Positions 35,699 to 44,978 of a stretch of DNA of 64,000 nt are shown here, in pieces. The notes beneath the pieces are model-generated. The model was not told where the DNA came from and did no database searches. It worked only from the letters and a program-made list of their open reading frames with translations. Source of the stretch: Streptomyces xanthophaeus (lineage in GTDB: Bacteria > Actinomycetota > Actinomycetes > Streptomycetales > Streptomycetaceae); NCBI RefSeq assembly GCF_030440515.1, contig NZ_CP076543.1, forward strand, positions 4,499,501 through 4,563,500, in the 5' to 3' direction. The position numbers were made by a program, and so were the translations under genes. Every line of letters begins with the position of its first letter. Position 1 is the first letter of the stretch.

Positions 35699-37111
35699 GT
35701 GGAACCCCGTGCTCTCTCCCGCCTCGCCGCCCCTGCCGTCGCCGCCCTGCTCGCCCTCACCACGGGGTGTACGGGGGACACGGTGCAGGGGCGGCCGGGT
35801 GCGTCGGGGCTCCGTGATCCGTACTTCCCCCGGGCCGGGAACGGCGGCTACCAGGTCGACCACTACGCGCTGGACCTGGACTACGACCCCGCCGACGGGC
35901 AGCTGCACGGTACGGCCGTGATCACCGCCCGTGCCGAGCAGGCGCTCAGCTCCTTCAACCTGGACTTCAGCGGCCTGGACGTCGAGGGCGTGACCGTCCA
36001 GGGCGAGGGGGCCCGGTACAACCGGACCGGCAACGAGCTGACCGTGCGCCCCGCCGAGGACCTGGAGAAGGGCGAGGTCTTCCGTACGGAGGTCGACTAC
36101 AGCGGGAAGCCGAAACCCCTCGCGGATCCGGACGGCTCCAAGGAGGGCTGGATCACCACGGCGGACGGTGCGGTCGCCGTCGGCGAGCCGGTCGGTTCGA
36201 TGACCTGGTTCCCCGGCAACCACCACCCGAGCGACAAGGCCGCGTACGACATCACCCTCACCGTTCCGCGTGGCTACGAGGCGGTGTCGAACGGCGAGTT
36301 GCGCTCCCGTACCGAGGACGCGGACGGGCGGACGGCCTTCGCGTGGCACAGTCCGGAGCCGATGGCGAGCTATCTGGCGACCGCCGCGATCGGGCCGTAC
36401 AAGGTGACGACCGGGCGGACGCCCTCGGGGACCGGCCTCTACAGTGCCGTGGCGCCCGGGGAGGAGGCCGCGAGCACCGGTCCGCTCGCACGGCTGCCGG
36501 AGATGGTGGAGTGGGGCAGCGGCCGGTTCGGCCCGTACCCCTTCGCCACGGCGGGAGCGATCGTGGCGCCCGCCGGGACCCTCGGCTACGCGCTGGAGAC
36601 CCAGGGCCGGCCCGTCTACTCCGGCGCGCCCAAGAACGAGGAGCTCGTCGTGCACGAGCTCGCGCACCAGTGGTTCGGCGATTCGGTGTCGCCGAAGTCC
36701 TGGAAGGACATCTGGCTCAACGAGGGCTTCGCGACCTACGCCGAGTGGCTGTGGGCCGAGGACCACGGCGGGCCCACGGCGCGGCAGCACTTCGAGGCGT
36801 TCCTGGCCGGGGACACGGACGTGGACGAGGACGCCGGTGTCGACTGGGACGCCTTCCCGCCGGCCTCCCCGCCCGGGCCCAAGGAGATCACCGCGGCCCC
36901 GGTGTACTACCGCGGCGCGATGGTCCTGCACCGGATCCGGCAGGAGGTGGGCGACGACACGTTCTTCGCCCTGGTGCGCGGCTGGGCCGCCGACCACCGG
37001 CACGGGAACGCGAGCACGGCCGAGTTCACCGCCTACGCCGAGGAGAAGACGGGGCACGACCTGAAGAAGGTCTGGGACGTGTGGCTGTACGGGAAGGAAC
37101 GCCCCGCGTAG
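35699..37111 (+). CDS. M1-family metallopeptidase lipoprotein
   Basis: The 470-residue product has a lipobox LTTGC (Cys about 24), so it is surface-anchored. It has an M1 beta-saddle domain (about 50-240), the zinc site [10 protein letters not shown] (about 319-328) with the downstream Glu in [10 protein letters not shown] (about 341), and a short helical end. It is shorter than full aminopeptidase N, lacking the large C-terminal helical domain. The family removes N-terminal residues from peptides. GTG start; TAGGAT lies 7 nt upstream (35686-35691), a leaderless pattern, so it is probably transcribed separately from hbpS. Confidence 0.88.
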   Translation: MEPRALSRLAAPAVAALLALTTGCTGDTVQGRPGASGLRDPYFPRAGNGGYQVDHYALDLDYDPADGQLHGTAVITARAEQALSSFNLDFSGLDVEGVTVQGEGARYNRTGNELTVRPAEDLEKGEVFRTEVDYSGKPKPLADPDGSKEGWITTADGAVAVGEPVGSMTWFPGNHHPSDKAAYDITLTVPRGYEAVSNGELRSRTEDADGRTAFAWHSPEPMASYLATAAIGPYKVTTGRTPSGTGLYSAVAPGEEAASTGPLARLPEMVEWGSGRFGPYPFATAGAIVAPAGTLGYALETQGRPVYSGAPKNEELVVHELAHQWFGDSVSPKSWKDIWLNEGFATYAEWLWAEDHGGPTARQHFEAFLAGDTDVDEDAGVDWDAFPPASPPGPKEITAAPVYYRGAMVLHRIRQEVGDDTFFALVRGWAADHRHGNASTAEFTAYAEEKTGHDLKKVWDVWLYGKERPA

Positions 37112-37123
37112 GGGTGCGGTCCG

Positions 37124-37642
37124 TTACGGGGCTTCGAGGGGCTTGCGCAGCACGGTGCAGTCGCGGCCCCTCTCGCGGTCCTTGGACCTGCGCAGGGTGA
37201 CGTACCCCTGGGACTGCCAGAAGGCGAGGGCCTTGGGGTTGCCGTCCAGCACGGCGATGCGTACGCCCGCGCGTCCGGCGGCGCGGAAGCGGTCCTCGAC
37301 CAGGGTGGCGACGGCGCGGCCGTATCCCTCGCGGTGTGCGGTGGCGTCGATGAGCAGCAGGCCGATCCATGGGTCCGGGTCGTCGTCGGCGGGTGCCTGC
37401 GCGAGGGTGGCGGCCAGTCCGACGAGGCGGCCGGCGGAGCGGGCGAGGAGCACCTCGGCGCTGTCGTGGGCGAGTTCACCGGCGAGCGCGGCGGCGACCT
37501 GTTCGACCGTGATGCGGTCCGGGTCGGGGAAGTCTCCGCTGAGTTCGAAGAACGCGTGGTTCGTCGAGTAGAGGGCGGCGATCTCGGTGAGCACCGGGCC
37601 GGGAAGGGCGCCGTCGATCGGGACGAGCGGTTGCAGGATCAC
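37124..37642 (-). CDS. GNAT N-acetyltransferase
   Basis: The 172-residue protein has the acetyl-CoA-binding part WIGLLLIDATAHREGYGRAVATLVEDRF (about 92-119, here split by motif A) and the late beta-strand motif IAVLDGNPKALAFWQSQGYV (about 128-147). This is a typical single GNAT domain; the substrate is unknown. GTG start with TACCGT 7 nt upstream (37650-37655, minus strand), again leaderless. Convergent with the M1 peptidase gene and preceded by the terD terminator. Confidence 0.8.
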   Translation of the reverse strand: MILQPLVPIDGALPGPVLTEIAALYSTNHAFFELSGDFPDPDRITVEQVAAALAGELAHDSAEVLLARSAGRLVGLAATLAQAPADDDPDPWIGLLLIDATAHREGYGRAVATLVEDRFRAAGRAGVRIAVLDGNPKALAFWQSQGYVTLRRSKDRERGRDCTVLRKPLEAP

Positions 37643-37658
37643 CTGCCGAACGGTAGCG

Positions 37659-37691
37659 AAGCCCCCTCCCCGGACGGCCGGGAGGGGGCTT
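37659..37691 (-). terminator. Terminator of terD-like gene
   Basis: Perfect 12-bp stem AAGCCCCCTCCC / GGGAGGGGGCTT with a 9-nt loop between the terD stop and the GNAT gene. Confidence 0.8.
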
Positions 37692-37731
37692 CACCAGCGC
37701 TGGTGTCCGGCGGTTGCCGGACCGGGCGGTC

Positions 37732-38307
37732 CTAGACGTTGACGCCGAAGTCCTGCGCGATGCCGGTGAGGCCGGAGGCGTAACCCTGGCCGACCGCGCG
37801 GAACTTCCACTCGGCGCCGTTGCGGTAGAGCTCGCCGAAGACCATGGCGGTCTCGGTCGCGGCGTCCTCGGAGAGGTCGTAGCGGGCGATCTCGGCGCCG
37901 CCGGCCTGGTTCACGACGCGGATGTACGCGTTGCGGACCTGGCCGAAGTTCTGGCTGCGGGCCTCGGCGTCGTAGATGGAGACCGGGAAGACGATCTTGT
38001 CCACGTCGGCCGGGAGGCCGGCGAGGTTGACGTTGATGGCCTCGTCGTCGCCCGCGCCCTCGCCGGTGCGGTTGTCACCGGTGTGGACGATGGTCTGGTC
38101 CGGGGTGGACTTGTTGTTGAAGAAGACGAAGTGGCCGTCGGAGACGACCTTGCCCGTCGGGTTGACGGCGATGGCCGAGGCGTCGAGGTCGAAGTCGACA
38201 CCGGTCGTCGTACGGACGTCCCAGCCGAGGCCGACCGTGACGGCAGCGAGGCCCGGGGCCTCCTTCGTGAGCGAGACGTTGCCGCCCTTGGACAGGCTGA
38301 CAGCCAT
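37732..38307 (-). CDS. terD: TerD-family (tellurite resistance/stress) protein
   Basis: The 191-residue protein starts [20 protein letters not shown], the hallmark of TerD/CABP proteins. It contains the Ca2+-binding acidic motifs DFDLDASA (about 38) and [17 protein letters not shown] (about 78). TerD proteins form calcium-dependent stress complexes and affect differentiation in Streptomyces. The ATG 38307 is chosen over an upstream extension because AAAGGGA lies just before it and homologues begin here. Followed by a strong terminator, so it is monocistronic. Confidence 0.92.
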   Translation of the reverse strand: MAVSLSKGGNVSLTKEAPGLAAVTVGLGWDVRTTTGVDFDLDASAIAVNPTGKVVSDGHFVFFNNKSTPDQTIVHTGDNRTGEGAGDDEAINVNLAGLPADVDKIVFPVSIYDAEARSQNFGQVRNAYIRVVNQAGGAEIARYDLSEDAATETAMVFGELYRNGAEWKFRAVGQGYASGLTGIAQDFGVNV

Positions 38308-38495
38308 GGGAATGTCCCTTTCCTCATCCAACATGCACGTACAGGCGGTCAAACTACCGCTGCCCCCTATAACGCGACGAGAGGCCGGTCGGGTTCCCGT
38401 CGTGAATTGTCCGTGACGGCGAATCTCCGCGGGCCGGACGGGGCGGGCGGTAAATACGGGTGACGGCGGCCGCGCCGGGGGCGGATCATAGGGGC

Positions 38496-38921
38496 ATGCC
38501 TGGTCCTTATGTCATCCGCGGTTCGGTCGTGCTCCCCGAGGGAGAGCTCGCCTGGCGCTTCTCGCGGTCCTCGGGGCCCGGCGGTCAGCACGTGAACACC
38601 TCGGACTCCCGTGCGGAGCTGCTGTTCGACCTGGCGGCCACCAAGGCGCTGCCCGAGGTGTGGAAGGAGCGGGCGCTGGAGCGGCTCGCGGCGAGGCTGG
38701 TGGACGGGGTGGTGACCGTACGGGCCTCCGAGCACCGCTCGCAGCTGCGCAACCGGGAGATGGCGCTGGTCCGGCTGGCCTCGCTGCTGGCCGAGGCGAC
38801 GGCGCCGCCGCCGAAGCAGCGCCGGGCGACGAAGATCCCGCGCGGGATCAACGAGCGGCGGCTGCGGGAGAAGAAGGCACGGGCCGAGACCAAGCGCGGC
38901 CGCACGGGGCGGGACTGGTAG
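38496..38921 (+). CDS. arfB: Ribosome-rescue peptidyl-tRNA hydrolase ArfB
   Basis: The 141-residue protein has the GGQ release-factor motif in [18 protein letters not shown] (about 26-43) and a basic, disordered C-terminal tail ([27 protein letters not shown], interrupted). The tail enters the empty mRNA channel of stalled ribosomes. It hydrolyses peptidyl-tRNA on non-stop complexes. Start ATG 38496 follows a conserved N-terminus; the 5' region is short and has no strong ribosome site. Confidence 0.9.
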   Translation: MPGPYVIRGSVVLPEGELAWRFSRSSGPGGQHVNTSDSRAELLFDLAATKALPEVWKERALERLAARLVDGVVTVRASEHRSQLRNREMALVRLASLLAEATAPPPKQRRATKIPRGINERRLREKKARAETKRGRTGRDW

Positions 38922-39001
38922 CCCCGCCCGTGCCCGTCTTACGCATCTCGGGATCCCTGCGGGCGCCACGGGTTCTGCGCGCCGTACGAGCGCTCGGGGC
39001 C

Positions 39002-39571
39002 CTACGAGCCCAGGTGCCGGTAGCGCCCGCGGAAGTACGTCAGCGGCTGTCCGTCCGGGGACGGCAGGCCGGCCGTCAGGACCCGGCCGACGACCAGGGT
39101 GTGGTCGCCCGCCTCGACGCGGTTCTCCGTACGGCATTCCAGGGTGGCCAGGGCGCCGCTCAGCAGGGGTGCGCCGGAGGCCTCGCCGCGTACGTACGGC
39201 AGGTCGGCGAAGAGCAGCCGGTCGCTGATGCGGCCCTTCATCGCGAAGCGGCCGGCGACCTGGAGCTGGTGGTCGGCGAGGACCGACACCGCCCACAGGG
39301 GCTGTTCCGCCAGCAGGTCGTCCATCCGGGAGCCCTCGCGCAGGCTCACCAGGACCAGGGGCGGGTCCAGGGACACGGACATGAAGGCGGTCGCCGTCAT
39401 GCCGACGTCCTCGCCGCGCGGGCCGTCAGCCGTCAGCGGGGGCTCGTGCGCGGTGATCAGGCACACGCCCGCCGCCAGCCGGGACATCGCGGCCCGGAAC
39501 TCGTCATTGCTCACTCCCTCAGCATGGGGGGTTCCGTGGGACGGGGCGGGTACGGGGGTCGTCTTCAGCAC
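39002..39571 (-). CDS. Flavin reductase-like FMN-binding protein
   Basis: The 189-residue protein has the flavin-reductase split-barrel core: FRAAMSRLAAGVCLITA (about 25-41), GMTATAFMSVSLDPPLVLVSL (about 57-77), FADLPYV, and a C-terminal GQPLTYFRGRYRHLG. Such proteins use NAD(P)H to supply reduced FMN to monooxygenases, or are haem/flavin-split barrels; no partner oxygenase is nearby. The N-terminal 20 residues are non-conserved. The 302-bp region upstream, shared with the diguanylate cyclase gene, has two clear palindromes. Confidence 0.82.
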   Translation of the reverse strand: MLKTTPVPAPSHGTPHAEGVSNDEFRAAMSRLAAGVCLITAHEPPLTADGPRGEDVGMTATAFMSVSLDPPLVLVSLREGSRMDDLLAEQPLWAVSVLADHQLQVAGRFAMKGRISDRLLFADLPYVRGEASGAPLLSGALATLECRTENRVEAGDHTLVVGRVLTAGLPSPDGQPLTYFRGRYRHLGS

Positions 39572-39679
39572 GCTGAAACGCTAATCTCGCCCTTCCGCGC
39601 CGCACATCGGGCCCTGGTCCGAGTCGCGTCCCCGCCCCTTGGCCTAGGCCCGGGCGTATCGTTTGCTCACGGGAATGGG

Positions 39680-39693
39680 AGGGAGCGCTCCCA
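39680..39693. promoter_or_regulatory. CebR-like (LacI-family) operator
   Basis: AGGGAGCGCTCCCA matches 13 of 14 positions of the CebR consensus TGGGAGCGCTCCCA, with a perfect 12-bp palindromic core. Confidence 0.6.
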
Positions 39694-39731
39694 GCCGTGC
39701 ACGACCCCACTGCGCACCGATATTCACCTGA

Positions 39732-39747
39732 TGTGACTTGAGTCACA
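39732..39747. promoter_or_regulatory. Perfect 7-bp-arm palindrome upstream of cdgB-like gene
   Basis: TGTGACT - TG - AGTCACA. Contains TNAC and GTNA halves like BldD sites; the spacing match is uncertain. Confidence 0.45.
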
Positions 39748-39873
39748 GAGGGCAAGATTTGTTGACCCTGTGTACCTGCCGCACAGCTCACTGTGATTCA
39801 GTGGACGGGACACCGCAACGAAACGCCGATGACAAACCTGGAGTTGCTGTCGAGGTCTCGGGGAGAGCGAGCA

Positions 39874-41649
39874 ATGGAGACCGAGTCGGAGCCGTACGTC
39901 CGTCTTGCGACCCTGCGGCAGCTGCACCGGGTGGTGGCCGAGCTCAATACGGCCCGGAGCCTGGCGGACACTCTGCAGACCGTCGTGGACGGCATCGTCG
40001 TGGGGCTCGGCTACGAACTCGCCTGTGTCAACCTCGTTCGCCCGGACGGTGATCTCGTCGTCGCCGCCTTCGCCGGCGACCCCGCCGCCGAGGCCCTCAT
40101 CACCGGCCGCGTCGGCTCCCGCGCCTCCTGGGAACGCCGGCTGACGATGGGTGAGAACTGGGACGGGCTCAGGTTCATCCCGCACACCGAGGGCTGGGTC
40201 CTCATGGAGGACGACGTCCCGCAGTGGCACACCGACGGCCCCGATCCGCGCTTCGAGGACGAGTGGCACCCCGAGGACCGGCTCTACGCCCCGATGTATG
40301 CGTCCGGCGGGGAACTTCTGGGTGTCATTTCGGTGGACAGACCGCGCAACGGCCGCCGGCCCGGCGCCTGGGGCCGCGAAGCGCTCCAGATGTACGCCTT
40401 CCAGGCGGCGATTGCGATCAGCAATGCCAGGCTCCGGGCGAACATGCAGCGCGCGCTCGTCCGGCTGGAGCGCGAGCAGCAGGCGCTGCGGGCCAGTGAA
40501 GAGTCGTTCCGCCAGGCCTTCGAGTACGCGCCCAGCGGCATGGCCATCGCAGAGATGGGCGGCGACCAGCACGGCCGGCTGCTGCGGACCAACGACGCGC
40601 TGTGCCGGCTGCTCGGGCGGCCCGCCTCCGTCCTGCGCCGCTACTCCTTCTCCGACCTGGTCCACCCCGAGGACATCGGCACCCTGCTGCGCACCTCCGC
40701 CGAGGGCGGCCGCGCCGAGCTGCGGCTGGGCCGCCGCGACGGCACGTATGTATGGGTCTCGCTGCGCAACTCCGTCGTCGCGGACGCCGCCGACGGGCCC
40801 CGCTTCCTGCTCACGCACGTCGAGGACATCGAGGAGCGCAAGCGGCACGAGCTCCAGCTCGCCCACCGCGCCAGCCACGACTCGCTGACCGGCCTGCCCA
40901 ACAGCGCCGAGCTGCGGGCCCGGCTCGGCGCCCGGCTGTGCCGTAGGCCACAGTCGGCACGGGCCACCGCGATCGAGGCGCTGGACGCGGCCTTCGAGGG
41001 GCGCGACGGATACGACGGGCACACGGCGCACGGGGCCCACGGGGGGCATGCGGCGCCCGCGGCGCACGACGGGCACCCGGTGGGGGCGGAGGCGGGTGGT
41101 GCCGGTGAGCACGGGTTTCACGCGGACGGCCCCGACCGGTTCTCCGGGTCCGACCCCTTCGAATTCCCCGGGGCGCCGCCCGCCCCGTCGGACGGTCCCT
41201 ACGACCACCACGTGCACACGGTGGCGCCCGCGACCGACATCGACGACGGGACGAAGGGACTCGCCGTCCTCTTCTGCGACCTGGACGGCTTCAAGTCGAT
41301 CAACGACCGGTTCGGGCACCACACGGGCGACGCGGTCCTGATCGAGGTGGCCCGGCGGCTGACGACCGGCGTCAGGGACGGTGACACCGTCGCCCGGCTG
41401 GGTGGTGATGAATTCGTCGTCCTGGCCGACGGCCTGGGCGCCGCCGACGCCGCCGACCTCGCCGTCCGGCTGCGCAACGCGATCATCCCGCCGATCCGGG
41501 TGGACGGCCGTGCGGTGCGGGTCGGGGCCAGTTTCGGCATCGGATGGGCCAGCTGCGGGATGTCCGCCGACGAGGTGCTGCGCTCCGCCGACCAGCGGAT
41601 GTACATCGAGAAGAGGTCCCGGTCGAAGGCCCATCGCCGGGCGGGATGA
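39874..41649 (+). CDS. cdgB: GAF-PAS-GGDEF diguanylate cyclase, CdgB-like
   Basis: Makes cyclic di-GMP from two GTP. The 591-residue protein has an N-terminal GAF domain (about 10-180), a coiled linker, a PAS/PAC domain (about 205-325) and a GGDEF domain. The intact active site is RLGGDEFVVL (about 510), with upstream FCDLDGFKSINDRFGHHTGD. A His/Gly/Asp-rich insert of about 105 residues splits the GGDEF domain between SHDSLTGLPN and LAVLFCDLDGF. In Streptomyces CdgB lies under BldD control and affects sporulation timing. ATG 39874 is preferred over 39829 because GGGGAG precedes it and homologues begin METESEPYVRL. Confidence 0.88.
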   Translation: METESEPYVRLATLRQLHRVVAELNTARSLADTLQTVVDGIVVGLGYELACVNLVRPDGDLVVAAFAGDPAAEALITGRVGSRASWERRLTMGENWDGLRFIPHTEGWVLMEDDVPQWHTDGPDPRFEDEWHPEDRLYAPMYASGGELLGVISVDRPRNGRRPGAWGREALQMYAFQAAIAISNARLRANMQRALVRLEREQQALRASEESFRQAFEYAPSGMAIAEMGGDQHGRLLRTNDALCRLLGRPASVLRRYSFSDLVHPEDIGTLLRTSAEGGRAELRLGRRDGTYVWVSLRNSVVADAADGPRFLLTHVEDIEERKRHELQLAHRASHDSLTGLPNSAELRARLGARLCRRPQSARATAIEALDAAFEGRDGYDGHTAHGAHGGHAAPAAHDGHPVGAEAGGAGEHGFHADGPDRFSGSDPFEFPGAPPAPSDGPYDHHVHTVAPATDIDDGTKGLAVLFCDLDGFKSINDRFGHHTGDAVLIEVARRLTTGVRDGDTVARLGGDEFVVLADGLGAADAADLAVRLRNAIIPPIRVDGRAVRVGASFGIGWASCGMSADEVLRSADQRMYIEKRSRSKAHRRAG

Positions 41650-41717
41650 CGCGGTCTGCCGCTCGTGGGCGCACGTGTTCGGGGTAGGCTCCCGGGGGTC
41701 GAAAGGAGTGACCTGCG

Positions 41718-42728
41718 ATGACGACGCCCGCGAACAACGGCCCGCACGGTGGGGCGAACAAGCCCGAGGACGACGATCCGTTCGGCTATCTCTACGAGGA
41801 TGGCCAGGCGGCCGGAGCCACCCCGCCCGCATCGGGCGGTGGATACGGCTACCCGGGCGCGTCGGCCGGCGGTCAGCCCGGCGTCCCCCGCACCTCGCAC
41901 CACCAGGTGCGTACGGTCGGCGAGCGCAGGAACGGCGGCCAGCGCGGCCCCGTCCCGCACCAGCAGGGTCCCGCGCAGCAGCCCCCCGGCTACCAGGCCC
42001 AGTACCAGGCCCCGGAAGCGCTCCAGGCGGGCGGCTACAACGTTCCGTCGCAGCAGACGCAGACGGTCGGGCAGCCGGGCGGTCACGGCGGCGGTCGTGG
42101 CGGTGCCGGCGGGTCCAGCCGGCGCGGTCTGCTGATCGCGGCCGTCGCGGTGGTCGCCGTGGTCGTGATCGGCATCGTCGCGGCACTGCAGTTCGGTGAC
42201 AAGGACAAGGGCAAGGAACAGCCCACCGCGAACGAGGGCCAGCAGTCGGCGGCCCCGCAGAACCCGGCCAGCCAGGCCCCGAGCAGCCCGAAGCCCTCGC
42301 AGGCCCCGCTGCCGAAGGCCGACTTCGCCGGCAGCGGCATGTCCCTCACGGGCGGTGCGGTGCTGCAGAACACGGTGCCGGGCGCGAAGAGCGAGGGCGG
42401 CCAGTACGTGGGCGGCCTCAACGCGCAGGGCGCGGCGGCCACTTGGTCGCTGGAAGTCCCCAAGGCGGGCAAGTACAAGCTGAAGATGACCTACGGGGTG
42501 CCGGGCAAGGACGCCAACACCACGCTGACCATCAACGGCGAGGCGCAGACCCGGCCGGTCAACATGGCGAACTTCTCCAAGGCCGCCGCGGGTGACTGGG
42601 CCAAGGGCTGGACCAACACCTACTCGCTGGTGGAACTCAAGCAGGGCGCCAACACGATCAAGATCTCGTGCGAGGCGGGCAACCAGTGCGAGGTCGTCCT
42701 CGACCAGCTCTGGCTGGAGCAGGGCTGA
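41718..42728 (+). CDS. Membrane-anchored CBM6/35-type carbohydrate-binding protein
   Basis: The 336-residue protein has a cytosolic Gly/Gln/Pro-rich N-terminus (1-130), one membrane helix (about 136-157: LLIAAVAVVAVVVIGIVAAL), a Pro/Ser/Gln linker, and an extracellular beta-sandwich (about 205-336). The sandwich ends GANTIKISCEAGNQCEVVLDQLWLEQG, like CBM35/CBM6 modules with a C-terminal Cys pair. It may hold wall or environmental polysaccharide. It lies 68 nt behind cdgB on the same strand and may be co-transcribed; the ligand is unknown. Confidence 0.8.
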   Translation: MTTPANNGPHGGANKPEDDDPFGYLYEDGQAAGATPPASGGGYGYPGASAGGQPGVPRTSHHQVRTVGERRNGGQRGPVPHQQGPAQQPPGYQAQYQAPEALQAGGYNVPSQQTQTVGQPGGHGGGRGGAGGSSRRGLLIAAVAVVAVVVIGIVAALQFGDKDKGKEQPTANEGQQSAAPQNPASQAPSSPKPSQAPLPKADFAGSGMSLTGGAVLQNTVPGAKSEGGQYVGGLNAQGAAATWSLEVPKAGKYKLKMTYGVPGKDANTTLTINGEAQTRPVNMANFSKAAAGDWAKGWTNTYSLVELKQGANTIKISCEAGNQCEVVLDQLWLEQG

Positions 42729-42796
42729 TCCGCCCCGCGCCCCCGTCGGCCCGCCCCGGCCCGCCCCGGCCAGGCCGGCCAGGCCGTCCAGGCCGG

Positions 42797-43714
42797 CTAG
42801 GCCGTCGTGATCTTCACCGACCCCCGTACCTCCTCGTAGGTGCGGGGGTCGAAGTCTCCCGCCACCGGGGCGAGGACCGTGGCCGCGGAGAGGGCGACCG
42901 CGCGGGTGAGGCGTTCCGGCCAGTCCAGGCCCTCCGCCAGCGCGGACAGCAGGCCGGCGACCGCGGAGTCGCCGGCTCCGGTCGGGTTGCCGGAGAGCCG
43001 GCGCGGTGGGGCCGCCCGCCAGCAGCCCTCGGCGGTGGCGGCCAGCAGGCCGTCCGGGCCGAGTGAGGTGACCACCGCGTGGGCGCCCCGGCGGCGGGCG
43101 TCCCGGGTGGCGGGGAGCGGGTCGCGGGATCCGGTGAGCTCGGCGAGTTCGGCGGCGTTCGGCTTGATGATCTCCGGGCGGGCGGCGACCCCGCGGCGCA
43201 GGGCCTCGCCGCCGGTGTCCAGCAGGACGGGCACCCCGGCCGCGCGGGCCGACCGTACGAGCAGCGCGTACGCGCCCACCGGCACGCCCGGCGGGAGGCT
43301 GCCGCACAGGGCGACGGCCCGGGCACCGGACACGAGGTCCTCGTAGCGCGCGAGGAAGCGCGACCACTCGGCTGCCGTGATCAGCGGCCCCGGCTCGTTG
43401 AACTGCGTGGTGTCGCCGGAGGCCGCGTCGGCCACGGCGACCGTGCGGCGGGTGGTGCCCGCGCAGGGCACCAGGGCGTCGACCACCCCCGGGGACCGTG
43501 CGAGCAGCCCCCGGACGACGGAGCCGACGGGGCCGCCGGCGAAGCCCGTCGCGGTCACCTCGTGGCCGAGGGCGGCCAGGACGTGCGCGACGTTGATCCC
43601 CTTGCCGCCGGCGCGTTCGGTGACGGCGGAGACCCGGTGCGAGGCGTGCGGAAGCAGCCTCGGCACTTGGTACGTGACGTCGAGTGCGGTGTTGAGCGTC
43701 ACGGTAAGGATCAT
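42797..43714 (-). CDS. PfkB-family sugar kinase (1-phosphofructokinase-like)
   Basis: The 305-residue kinase starts MILTVTLNTALDVTY, as in 1-phosphofructokinase/tagatose-6-phosphate kinases. It has the PfkB signatures GGKGINVAHVLAALG (about 36-50) and PTGAGDSAVAGLLSALA (catalytic Asp about 254). It phosphorylates a sugar phosphate, possibly fructose 1-phosphate or a sugar from the GlcNAc pathway; no fru genes are adjacent. ATG 43714 has GGGAG 5 nt upstream; an in-frame upstream start is less likely. Downstream of nagK-nagA on the same strand, with a 112-nt gap. Confidence 0.83.
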   Translation of the reverse strand: MILTVTLNTALDVTYQVPRLLPHASHRVSAVTERAGGKGINVAHVLAALGHEVTATGFAGGPVGSVVRGLLARSPGVVDALVPCAGTTRRTVAVADAASGDTTQFNEPGPLITAAEWSRFLARYEDLVSGARAVALCGSLPPGVPVGAYALLVRSARAAGVPVLLDTGGEALRRGVAARPEIIKPNAAELAELTGSRDPLPATRDARRRGAHAVVTSLGPDGLLAATAEGCWRAAPPRRLSGNPTGAGDSAVAGLLSALAEGLDWPERLTRAVALSAATVLAPVAGDFDPRTYEEVRGSVKITTA

Positions 43715-43826
43715 CGGCACTCCCGGGTCTGATGCTGCCGGGATCATGCCAAACGCAGGGCGGTCGGCCCAGTCCCGGGGCCGACCGTTTTCCCTCCGTA
43801 CGGCCGCTCGGCCGTCAGATCACCGG

Positions 43827-44978
43827 TCAGGAGGGCGGGCTGACGATCCATTCGCCGCGCCGCATGACTGCGGTGACGTCGAACGCGGCGTCCAGCACGA
43901 CGAGGTCCGCGTACTTGCCGGGCTCCAGCGAGCCGATCTCGTCGTACAGGCCGATCAGCTTGGCCGGGTTGGCGGAGATCGCCTGGACCACGGACTCCAC
44001 CGGCAGCTTGTCGAGGGTCACCGAGCGCTTGAACGCGGTGTCCAGGGTCAGCGTCGATCCGGCGATGGAGCCGCCCTCCACCAGCCGTGCCACGCCGTGC
44101 TTGACCTCGACCTCCAGCGGGCCCAGGTGGTAGGTCCCGTCGCCGAAGCCGGCCGCGTCCATCGCGTCGGTGATCAGCGCGACGCGGTGCGCGCCCGCGT
44201 GGTGGAAGGCCAGTTCCAGGGCCGCCGGGTGGAGGTGGGTGCCGTCGTTGATGAGCTCGACGGTGATGCGCTCGTCCTCCAGCAGTGCGGCGATCGGGCC
44301 GGGTTCGCGGTGGGCGAGGGGCGGCATCGCGTTGAAGAGGTGGGTGGCCACGGTCGCGCCCGCGTCGATGGCTGCGCGCGTCTGCTCGTACGTGGCGTCC
44401 GTGTGGCCGATCGCCGCGATGACCCCGTGTTCGGCGAGCAGCCGTACGGAGTCCAGGCCGCCCGGCAGCTCGGTGGCGAGGGTGAACATGCGGGCGGCGC
44501 CGTGCGCGGCATCGATCAGCTTGCGGACCTCGGCCGGGTCGGGGTCGCGGAGCAGGTCCTCCTTGTGGGCGCCCTTGCGGCAGGGGTTGATGAACGGCCC
44601 CTCGAAGTGGATGCCCGCGATCTCGCCCGCCTGCGTCAGCTCGGCGAGCAGGCCCGCCCGGCGGGCCAGTTCGTCCAGGTCCCCGGTGACGGTGGAGGCG
44701 ACCAGGGTGGTGGTGCCGTGCTCGCGGTGGGTGCGGACGCCCCTCAGGACGTCCTCGGCGGTGCCGGAGGTGAACGAGGCGCCGCCGCCGCCGTGGTTGT
44801 GCATGTCGACGAAGCCGGGGACGATCCAGTGCCCGGTCAGGTCGACGGTCCGCGCACCCTCGTGGGCGCTGCCTGCGATCCGGTCGCCGTCGACGATGAC
44901 CCTGCCGTTCGCCACCGTTCCGGTGGGCAGCACCACCCTGGCGCCCGAAAGAACAGTGCTGTGCGCGCTTCCGGACAT
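43827..44978 (-). CDS. nagA: N-acetylglucosamine-6-phosphate deacetylase
   Basis: Removes acetate from GlcNAc-6-P to give GlcN-6-P, the DasR inducer. The 383-residue amidohydrolase has the metal site VDMHNHGGGG (about 57-66), HFEGPFINPCRKGAH (about 123-137), GHTDATYEQ (about 190), THLFNAMPPL (about 212) and LITDAMDAAG (catalytic Asp about 272). The start overlaps the stop of nagK (TGATG), so nagK-nagA is one coupled operon. The 5'-extended open frame is non-coding. Confidence 0.93.
   Translation of the reverse strand: MSGSAHSTVLSGARVVLPTGTVANGRVIVDGDRIAGSAHEGARTVDLTGHWIVPGFVDMHNHGGGGASFTSGTAEDVLRGVRTHREHGTTTLVASTVTGDLDELARRAGLLAELTQAGEIAGIHFEGPFINPCRKGAHKEDLLRDPDPAEVRKLIDAAHGAARMFTLATELPGGLDSVRLLAEHGVIAAIGHTDATYEQTRAAIDAGATVATHLFNAMPPLAHREPGPIAALLEDERITVELINDGTHLHPAALELAFHHAGAHRVALITDAMDAAGFGDGTYHLGPLEVEVKHGVARLVEGGSIAGSTLTLDTAFKRSVTLDKLPVESVVQAISANPAKLIGLYDEIGSLEPGKYADLVVLDAAFDVTAVMRRGEWIVSPPS

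Larger units (their letters stand above)
39572..39873. other. Intergenic region upstream of the diguanylate cyclase gene
   Basis: 302 bp, no gene. Holds a CebR-like palindrome (39680-39693), a TGTGACT/AGTCACA palindrome (39732-39747), TTGACC at 39762 and CACAG/CTGTG arms at 39782-39795. An ATG at 39829 could extend the cyclase but has no ribosome site. Confidence 0.6.
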
